From: Desulfobacterales bacterium
GTDB taxonomy: Bacteria; Desulfobacterota; Desulfobacteria; Desulfobacterales; BuS5
Assembly (NCBI GenBank): GCA_016735355.1
Contig: JAERRQ010000253.1
Coordinates: 1-5,955, forward strand
Direction of reading: 5' to 3'
Length of the DNA stretch: 5,955 nucleotides
Numbering within the stretch: the stretch's first letter is position 1; every line of letters starts with the position of its first letter. Under the pieces are notes generated by a model. That model searched no databases and was not told the origin of the DNA. It worked only from the letters and a program-made list of their open reading frames with translations. Positions 1 to 4,472 of the stretch are shown here, piece by piece. The translations under genes were made by a program, and so were the position numbers.

Positions 1-342
1 ATTATTCCCTTCTGAATCCCTGGTTGAAGTACCGTGCATAAAAAAAGGATGCTGTTCTACCAGTTTTAAAATATCCGCTTCTTTTTCAGGATCTCTGAAA
101 CATTTTATTTTAACTCCTCCAAGTGTAGTTTCAAAGGTTTCATGAAAAACCAGCTTTATAATCTTTCTCTCATTAGTTTCGGTATCTATCACCCTTTTGA
201 CCCAGAATTTAGGATCCTCAACACCGAACCTGAGCTCCTTTGCGTTTCCTATGACCTTATAATGCTTATTGCCAAGTAATATTAAATCTTTATAGCTTAT
301 ATCATGGACTCCTGTTGTATCCGTGATGACACGGTCAGCCAT
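1..342 (-). CDS. Unrecognised protein, possible kinase-like N-lobe (C-terminus cut off by window edge)
   Basis: An open frame runs from an ATG at the right end to the window edge without a stop, giving 114 residues and no C-terminus. The start is supported by an AAGGA Shine-Dalgarno (352-356, 9-base spacing) inside the end of the GAF gene; only 3 bases separate that gene's stop from this ATG, so translational coupling is likely. I do not recognise the family with certainty. Residues 46-66 (FWVKRVIDTETNERKIIKLVF) read like two antiparallel strands ending in an IIKLVF strand with Lys63, and residues 82-95 (FRDPEKEADILKLV) like a helix with Glu88. That order resembles strand beta3 and helix alphaC of a protein kinase-like N-lobe, followed by a D-x-x-G-N element at 109-113. 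No glycine-rich loop is obvious and the catalytic half is not visible, so the kinase idea is inference. It is the last visible gene of a three-gene operon. Confidence 0.8.
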   Translation of the reverse strand, partial: MADRVITDTTGVHDISYKDLILLGNKHYKVIGNAKELRFGVEDPKFWVKRVIDTETNERKIIKLVFHETFETTLGGVKIKCFRDPEKEADILKLVEQHPFFMHGTSTRDSEGNN

Positions 343-345
343 CTG

Positions 346-912
346 CTAATGTCCTTCTGTAATATAATGCGGAAGATTGGACATAGCTGCTTTTACGCTG
401 TCCATAAAGTTTTTCATTCCATTGCTTTCGATTACCAGCCCCAGTTGCTGTAACAGCACTTTAATCGATTCAACATCATCTTCATGCATAAATATAGGTT
501 TGTCATGATAACCTTTAAGCATCCCGATAACTGCATTTCTGCATTTAATAGGAACCGAGAATATGGATACAATTCCTTCTTTTATTGCTGCGTCAACATA
601 TTGTACTCTTTGACTATTTTTGATGTTTACATACAAGACTATCTCCCCTTTCATAAACTCATCAAGCTCGTCGTCCATATACAGAGATCCTTTAGCTAAA
701 TATTCATCACTTAACCCATAACTGCTGATGCGAAAAAATTCCTTTTCTTTATCATCATAAAGCAGGATACTGCTGCCTTTAAAACCGAATGTGCGGCAAA
801 GCCCTTCAACAAGATGCTGAAACAGCAGGTTCATGTCTTCATATGTTGAAATAGCGTGGCTGATGGTCCTATATTCCTGTAAATAAAATTTTCTTTCATT
901 CTTTTGTTTCAT
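346..912 (-). CDS. Small stand-alone GAF-domain protein
   Basis: A 188-residue protein with no signal peptide or membrane segment, so probably cytoplasmic. Residues about 20-165 have the GAF pattern: an amphipathic start helix (AISTYEDMNLLFQHLVEGLCRTF), a strand with GSSILLYDD at 46-54, a FFRISSYGLSDEYL segment, a loop with an acidic stretch (MDDELDEF), then SIFSVPIKCRNAVIGMLKGYH, which is the typical late pair of GAF strands, and a final helix (EDDVESIKVLLQQLGLVIES). GAF domains bind small ligands such as cyclic nucleotides or haem, or mediate dimerisation; the ligand here cannot be read from sequence. No output domain (HisKA, GGDEF, HTH, PP2C) is attached, so it probably acts on a partner, most simply the neighbouring operon products. 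The ATG is preceded by AGGAGA at a spacing of 7. It lies 66 bases after the cytidylate kinase-like gene and 3 bases before the next gene. Confidence 0.88.
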   Translation of the reverse strand: MKQKNERKFYLQEYRTISHAISTYEDMNLLFQHLVEGLCRTFGFKGSSILLYDDKEKEFFRISSYGLSDEYLAKGSLYMDDELDEFMKGEIVLYVNIKNSQRVQYVDAAIKEGIVSIFSVPIKCRNAVIGMLKGYHDKPIFMHEDDVESIKVLLQQLGLVIESNGMKNFMDSVKAAMSNLPHYITEGH

Positions 913-919
913 TCCAGCT

Positions 920-925
920 TCTCCT
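920..925 (-). promoter_or_regulatory. Shine-Dalgarno of the GAF gene
   Basis: AGGAGA on the minus strand, 7 bases before the ATG. It fixes that start and is immediately preceded by a small inverted repeat (927-948). Confidence 0.7.
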
Positions 926-926
926 G

Positions 927-948
927 ATTACCAAAGACAAGAGGTAAT
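927..948 (-). repeat. Small inverted repeat just upstream of the GAF gene ribosome binding site
   Basis: ATTACC and GGTAAT are perfect 6-base arms around a 10-base loop. In the mRNA the hairpin would end one base before the AGGAGA Shine-Dalgarno. It is AT-rich, so weak, and has no U-tract, so it is not a terminator. It could tune translation of the second operon gene or serve as a processing site, or be chance. Confidence 0.3.
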
Positions 949-978
949 ATGTTTTAGCTTTTACAACTTTATAAAAAC

Positions 979-1650
979 CTATGCCCCCAACGCGCCTTTT
1001 ATTGCGTCAGCTGCTACATCCAAACTAATGGTCCCCGTATTTATCACAAGATCATAATTTACGGGATCTTTGATATCTGCATTAAAATATTTCCTGATAA
1101 AAGCCCGCCGATCAGATTCGGTTTTTATGAGGCGTCTTTTTGCCTCGTTTAAAGAGATCCCGTAATCGATAGATATTTTTTCTATCCTTTTCTTCTCCGG
1201 CGCCACTATGCGTACTCTAAACCGCCTTAAAGGGGGGAGTACGAAATTAGCTCCTCTTCCAACTATTATGGCTCGTCCATGTTTACCGATTGTACCAATA
1301 ACTTGCATTAGATGCTTGAGATACTGGTCAGGCCAGAGATGTCTGTAATCCACAAGAGATGATATCCATTCATTCCAAACGGAGACTCCTTTCTCATCTA
1401 CTGTCTCAAAGAATCTCTCGCTTATTTTAGTGCCCTCAGCCATACCTTGAACGAAATTTTTGTTAAAGATATCAAATTCAAGTTTTTCAGCAAGTTTCTT
1501 TGCCACTATACTTCCACCGCTGCCTGGCTCCCGGGATATAGTAACTACTGGGAGAGCCTCTGTTTCGTCAGCCTTCTCAATCTGCGAAACATGCCATTTC
1601 TGAACTTGTTCTTCTACGATCTGCCCTATGGAACGATTTTTTGTTTTCAT
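979..1650 (-). CDS. Cytidylate kinase-like family protein (P-loop NTPase fold)
   Basis: A 223-residue cytoplasmic protein matching the cytidylate kinase-like family (Pfam Cytidylate_kin2 type) by its signature blocks. VVTISREPGSGGS at residues 35-47 is a modified P-loop. GKHGRAIIVGRGANFVL at 122-138 is the conserved central strand and loop. RVRIVAPEKKRIEKI (145-159) is followed by a lid-like segment with SDRRAFIRKYFNADIKDPVNYDLVINTG (179-206). True CMP kinases phosphorylate CMP or dCMP. Family members of this kind are annotated by fold only, and the P-loop here has Gly where the Walker A lysine would be (GSGG instead of GSGK), so CMP kinase activity should not be assumed. A basic and acidic N-terminal extension of about 33 residues precedes the fold. 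The ATG follows AGGAGG with a 4-base spacer, a strong site. It is the first gene of the left operon and is probably read from the promoter at 1722-1750. Confidence 0.9.
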   Translation of the reverse strand: MKTKNRSIGQIVEEQVQKWHVSQIEKADETEALPVVTISREPGSGGSIVAKKLAEKLEFDIFNKNFVQGMAEGTKISERFFETVDEKGVSVWNEWISSLVDYRHLWPDQYLKHLMQVIGTIGKHGRAIIVGRGANFVLPPLRRFRVRIVAPEKKRIEKISIDYGISLNEAKRRLIKTESDRRAFIRKYFNADIKDPVNYDLVINTGTISLDVAADAIKGALGA

Positions 1651-1654
1651 GGCT

Positions 1655-1660
1655 CCTCCT
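1655..1660 (-). promoter_or_regulatory. Strong Shine-Dalgarno of the cytidylate kinase-like gene
   Basis: AGGAGG, a full consensus match, lies 4 bases before the ATG on the minus strand, with a second overlapping GGAG. It supports the chosen start and efficient translation of the first operon gene. Confidence 0.75.
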
Positions 1661-1721
1661 TTTTTATATGCTCCGTTAATTCTTTATGCATCCACAAGAA
1701 ATTTCAATGTTTTTTTTTAAA

Positions 1722-1750
1722 AGTATTCCAAAGACTCTATTTCGTGTCAA
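1722..1750 (-). promoter_or_regulatory. Sigma70-type promoter for the left operon
   Basis: On the minus strand a perfect -35 hexamer TTGACA (1745-1750) is followed by a 17-base spacer and AATACT (1722-1727), a 4 of 6 match to TATAAT. The expected transcription start falls near 1714-1716, inside a run of nine A residues on the transcript strand, leaving a leader of roughly 65 bases before the ATG. Position, spacing and orientation all fit. It was identified by eye. Confidence 0.6.
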
Positions 1751-1757
1751 GAAGTAA
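1741..1757 (-). repeat. Left arm of an inverted 17-base near-repeat over divergent -35 elements
   Basis: Read on the minus strand this is TTACTTCTTGACACGAA. It matches TAACTTCTTGATATGAA at 1877-1893 on the plus strand in 14 of 17 positions. Each copy carries the TTGACA/TTGATA element of its own promoter, so the similarity extends beyond the -35 hexamer (shared ACTTCTTGA and GAA). Confidence 0.35.
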
Positions 1758-1819
1758 TTCAACATAAAACAAAAAAGCAGTAATTATGGTATTTTTTCTT
1801 TTATAATTTTGCGCGTAGA

Positions 1820-1834
1820 TTTTGTTTAACAAAA
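1820..1834. repeat. 15-base AT-rich palindrome, operator candidate
   Basis: TTTTGTT and AACAAAA are perfect 7-base arms around a single central T. It lies between the two divergent promoters, about 70 bases upstream of the minus-strand -35 element and about 90 bases before mtaB. Spacing of this kind suits a dimeric regulator, but AT-rich palindromes also arise by chance in such sequence. Confidence 0.3.
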
Positions 1835-1876
1835 AACCCTTTAAAAAAATGAGGGAGTATGGTATGGGTAAAGGTT

Positions 1877-1893
1877 TAACTTCTTGATATGAA
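1877..1893 (+). repeat. Right arm of the inverted 17-base near-repeat
   Basis: TAACTTCTTGATATGAA on the plus strand is the partner of the copy at 1741-1757, with 14 of 17 identical positions in inverted orientation. It contains the TTGATA proposed as the -35 element of mtaB. Confidence 0.35.
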
Positions 1894-1914
1894 TAAAATT
1901 CATCTAAGTATTAT
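1884..1914 (+). promoter_or_regulatory. Weak candidate promoter for mtaB
   Basis: TTGATA (1884-1889) is a 5 of 6 match to the -35 consensus and TATTAT (1909-1914) a 5 of 6 match to -10, but the 19-base spacer is long. Transcription would begin around 1921, making the mtaB mRNA nearly leaderless, in keeping with the missing Shine-Dalgarno. The spacer contains a palindrome (1889-1903). A perfect TATAAT at 1802-1807 without a good -35 is an alternative. Confidence 0.3.
1889..1903. repeat. 15-base palindrome in the mtaB promoter spacer
   Basis: ATGAAT and ATTCAT form perfect 6-base arms around AAA. It sits between the proposed -35 and -10 elements of mtaB, where a bound repressor would block polymerase. 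No regulator can be assigned. Confidence 0.3.
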
Positions 1915-1923
1915 AGTAATCAA

Positions 1924-3246
1924 ATGCTACGTTTTTCAATTAAATCCCTTGGCTGCAAAGTGAACCAATGCGAATCCGAAGATATTGCGGATGCCTTGAA
2001 AAAGGCGGGCATGGAGGAAACATCACCTGCGGCATGCGAGCAGGATTCAGATATTTGCATTATAAATACATGCACAGTCACGCAAAAGGCATCCATGCAA
2101 TCAAGACAGGCAATTAGGCAAGCCATCCGCGCCAATCCTGAAGCCAGAATAATTGTAACAGGATGTTACGCAGCAACTGAACCGGATGAAATAAACCAAA
2201 TAAACGGGGTTCACTCGGTTATAGCCAACGCCAAAAAGAAGATACCGGAAATTATCCTTTCAGACTCTGAGTTTAAGTCTCATTTTACAGAATCGGATCA
2301 TAAAAAAAAAATAGAGTATGATAATCAAGTACTTTTACCGGAGCTGGATTCGAAAAAAAGAACCAGGCCGTTCTTAAAAATACAGGACGGATGCAATGCT
2401 TTCTGCACTTATTGTATAGTCCCTTATGCCAGGGGCCGCAGCAGAAGCATGTTCCCCGATCAGGTTCTGGAAAAAATCAATAAATTCAGTAAAAAAGGTT
2501 TTAAAGAGGTTGTCCTTACCGGTATACACCTTGGAGTCTTCGGTTTGGAGCTTAAACCTGCAAGCAGCCTTTCTGAATTACTGGAAAAGATAGAAAAAGC
2601 AAAACCGAAATGCCGAATACGATTAAGTTCCATAGAGCCCCGAGAGCTGACAGAGAGTATCATAAAACTTGTGGAACAATCGAATATTTTCTGCCGCCAT
2701 TTCCATCTACCACTGCAAAGCGGCGATAATTTCATTCTCAAAAAAATGAACAGACCATATGATAGCGAACTTTTCAGGAAACTGGTTCTAAAAATTCATA
2801 AATCGATTCCTGAAGCCGCCATAGGAGTAGACATACTTGCAGGTTTTCCGGGTGAAACGGAAAAAGCTTTTTATAATACATATTCACTGATAAAAGAACT
2901 GCCGGTGACTTATCTGCATGTTTTTCCATTTTCACCCCGCAAAGGCACCCCGGCCGCCGGATATCCGGATCAAGTCTCTCCGCAAACGCTAAAACTCAGA
3001 ACCGGCATGCTGCGTGAATTGGGAGCATTTAAAAAAAAAAAATTCTACTCCGGATTTATCGGGAAAAAAGTGAAAATCATAATAGAGGGGAAAAGAACCA
3101 AAAACGGAGACTTAAAAGGGCTGACTTCCAATTATATACCGGTTCATGTAAATGGTGGCGATGATCTGAAAAATTCAATAGTAGAAGCAAGGATAACACA
3201 ATTGAACGTTAATTTCACTTCCGGCAAAATCATCGGGTTAATTTAG
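1924..3246 (+). CDS. mtaB: MtaB, tRNA N6-threonylcarbamoyladenosine (t6A37) methylthiotransferase
   Basis: A radical SAM enzyme that adds a methylthio group to t6A37 of tRNAs reading ANN codons, giving ms2t6A. Its 440 residues are a normal family length. The N-terminal methylthiotransferase domain (about 1-125) opens with SLGCKVNQ and has the three auxiliary cluster cysteines Cys11, Cys50 (NTCTVT) and Cys81 (TGCYA). The radical SAM domain (about 145-370) carries DGCNAFCTYCIVPYARGRSRS, with Cys157, Cys161 and Cys164, then TGIHLGVFG, RLSSIEP, HLPLQSGD and GVDILAGFPGE. A TRAM-like RNA-binding domain ends the protein (about 375-440). LGCKVN, with Lys-Val, together with the TGIHLG motif, points to MtaB rather than MiaB or RimO. 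The ATG is the first possible start, because an in-frame stop lies at 1894-1896 with no GTG or TTG between, yet no Shine-Dalgarno precedes it. The gene contains A10 and A12 tracts and overlaps convergent coaBC by 4 bases. Confidence 0.95.
   Translation: MLRFSIKSLGCKVNQCESEDIADALKKAGMEETSPAACEQDSDICIINTCTVTQKASMQSRQAIRQAIRANPEARIIVTGCYAATEPDEINQINGVHSVIANAKKKIPEIILSDSEFKSHFTESDHKKKIEYDNQVLLPELDSKKRTRPFLKIQDGCNAFCTYCIVPYARGRSRSMFPDQVLEKINKFSKKGFKEVVLTGIHLGVFGLELKPASSLSELLEKIEKAKPKCRIRLSSIEPRELTESIIKLVEQSNIFCRHFHLPLQSGDNFILKKMNRPYDSELFRKLVLKIHKSIPEAAIGVDILAGFPGETEKAFYNTYSLIKELPVTYLHVFPFSPRKGTPAAGYPDQVSPQTLKLRTGMLRELGAFKKKKFYSGFIGKKVKIIIEGKRTKNGDLKGLTSNYIPVHVNGGDDLKNSIVEARITQLNVNFTSGKIIGLI
2302..2311 (+). 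repeat. A10 homopolymer inside mtaB
   Basis: Ten consecutive A residues encode Lys127-Lys129 and the first base of Ile130, in the linker between the methylthiotransferase and radical SAM domains. A length change would shift the frame before the catalytic CxxxCxxC motif. Confidence 0.9.
3031..3042 (+). repeat. A12 homopolymer inside mtaB
   Basis: Twelve consecutive A residues encode Lys370-Lys373, at the junction between the radical SAM and TRAM domains. Loss of one base would bring a TGA at 3071-3073 into frame and remove the TRAM domain. Lysine-rich stretches are common there in the family, so the amino acids are not odd; the unbroken AAA codon use is. Confidence 0.95.
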
Positions 3247-4472
3247 TCGCACGTTCTTGATAGTACGTTTTTGGTCGTACGGTTAAGGATGCTTTGCAGG
3301 ATGGCATTTGCAACGTCTTCTTTTTCCATTAGAGGTAGAGATTTTTTTGCACCATCCTTGAAAAAAAGAGTCACTTTATTGGTTTCTGACTGAAACCCTG
3401 ATGATGAGGAAGAGCCTACGATATTTCCAACTATGAGATCGAGATTTTTTTCGCGGAGTTTTTGCTGTGCGTATTGCTCAAGATTTTCTGTTTCAGCTGC
3501 AAAGCCGACGAGAATACGGTCTTTTTTATTTTTTCCGAGTTCTTTCAGGATATCCCGGGTTTTCTGCATGGAAAGAGTTATCGTTTCTTTACCTTTTTTT
3601 ATTTTGTGCTCCGCCGGGTCAACAGGTCTGTAGTCAGAAACAGCGGCCGTTTTTATTATTATATCCGATTTATCCATGTAATCAAACACAACGCTTGCCA
3701 TTTCCATAGCTGTATTTACTCTGATTGTGGTAATTCGGGGCGGATCGGGCAAGCTTACCGGACCGGTGATCAGCACTACTTCAGCTCCTCTCTGCTCCGC
3801 TGCTCTTGCCACGGCAAAGCCCATTCTGCCAGATGAGGGGTTGCTTATAAACCTGACCGGATCAACAGGTTCTCGTGTGGGGCCGGCTGTTACCAGCACC
3901 CTTCGCCCTGAAAAATCCTTCGCTGTAATCAGGGAATTAAGCCTGTCAATTATACTTTCAGGGTCCGGAAGCCGCCCGGGGCCTGTGGTCCCGCATGCGA
4001 GATCCCCTGATTCAGGTTCCATAATAAAAAAACCGTCGTTTTCCAGTATATCAAGATTCCTCTGAACAGCCCTGTTTTCATACATGTGGGTATTCATGGC
4101 GGGACATATGATTTTGAAAGAGGTAACAGCGAGCATGAATGTGCTTATAGCATCATCTGCTATGCCGTTTGCCAATTTACCTATGATATTGGCAGTGGCA
4201 GGCGCCACTATAACAGCATCCGCTTCTTCAGCCCATACAATATGTTTAATGGAAGGATCGGCGGCCCGGCCAAAAAGAGTAGTACAAACAGGTCTGCCTG
4301 AGATGGCCTCAAAAGTCAGCCGGCCGACAAATTCCACGGCATTTTCCGTCATTACAACCCTTACCGCCGCCCCATGCCTTACAAGGAGCCTTAAAAGTTC
4401 GACAGCCTTGTAGGCGGCAATACCGCCGCATACGCATAGTACTATATTTTTATCCTGAATACTCTTGTACAT
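3243..4472 (-). CDS. coaBC: CoaBC, bifunctional phosphopantothenoylcysteine synthetase/decarboxylase
   Basis: Catalyses two coenzyme A steps: CTP-dependent joining of 4'-phosphopantothenate to cysteine (CoaB) and flavin-dependent decarboxylation to 4'-phosphopantetheine (CoaC). With this start it has 409 residues, close to the 406 of E. coli. The CoaC half (1-185) has VCGGIAAYKAVEL at 14-26, active-site His77 (IKHI), PAMN at 124-127 and Cys160 in ACGTTGPGR, all at offsets of about +2 from E. coli His75, Asn125 and Cys158. The CoaB half (about 190-400) has TAGPTREPVDPVRFISNPSSGRMG (195-218) with Asn211, AAVSDYRP (276-283), KIKK (290-293) and VGFAAET. The frame is open to a TTG at 4511 and another ATG at 4490, but only the ATG at 4472 has a Shine-Dalgarno (GGAAG, 4478-4482) and matches the family N-terminus. 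It overlaps the dnaB end by 23 bases, implying translational coupling. Confidence 0.96.
   Translation of the reverse strand: MYKSIQDKNIVLCVCGGIAAYKAVELLRLLVRHGAAVRVVMTENAVEFVGRLTFEAISGRPVCTTLFGRAADPSIKHIVWAEEADAVIVAPATANIIGKLANGIADDAISTFMLAVTSFKIICPAMNTHMYENRAVQRNLDILENDGFFIMEPESGDLACGTTGPGRLPDPESIIDRLNSLITAKDFSGRRVLVTAGPTREPVDPVRFISNPSSGRMGFAVARAAEQRGAEVVLITGPVSLPDPPRITTIRVNTAMEMASVVFDYMDKSDIIIKTAAVSDYRPVDPAEHKIKKGKETITLSMQKTRDILKELGKNKKDRILVGFAAETENLEQYAQQKLREKNLDLIVGNIVGSSSSSGFQSETNKVTLFFKDGAKKSLPLMEKEDVANAILQSILNRTTKNVLSRTCD

Larger units (their letters stand above)
1651..1923. promoter_or_regulatory. Divergent AT-rich intergenic region
   Basis: This 273-base gap separates the left operon (minus strand) from mtaB (plus strand). 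It is clearly more AT-rich than the flanking genes. It holds a sigma70-like promoter for the minus operon, a weak promoter candidate for mtaB, a T9 tract, a 15-base and a 15-base palindrome, and a pair of inverted near-repeats covering both -35 elements. No gene longer than a few codons and no structured RNA is evident. Confidence 0.7.

Noticed and set aside
1447..1767. 106-codon plus-strand frame covering the start of the cytidylate kinase-like gene and part of the intergenic region
   Set aside because: It begins at a TTG with no ribosome site, runs antisense to a real gene, and its Phe/Cys/Ser-rich protein is typical of the reverse strand of AT-rich coding sequence.
1802..1807. Perfect TATAAT on the plus strand as the main mtaB -10 element
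   Set aside because: No acceptable -35 hexamer occurs at 16-18 bases upstream, and the region is so AT-rich that the hexamer is expected by chance. It is kept only as an alternative.
1920..2135. 71-codon minus-strand frame inside the start of mtaB
   Set aside because: It is antisense to the conserved methylthiotransferase N-terminus and shows no start signal of its own.
3263..3280. Possible terminator hairpin GTACG / CGTAC after mtaB
   Set aside because: The stem is only 5 bases, lies inside the coaBC coding end and is not followed by a T-tract on either strand.
3727..4413. Two plus-strand open frames of about 110 codons antisense to coaBC
   Set aside because: They are mirror frames of the well-conserved coaBC gene, with compositions typical of shadows and no recognisable domain.
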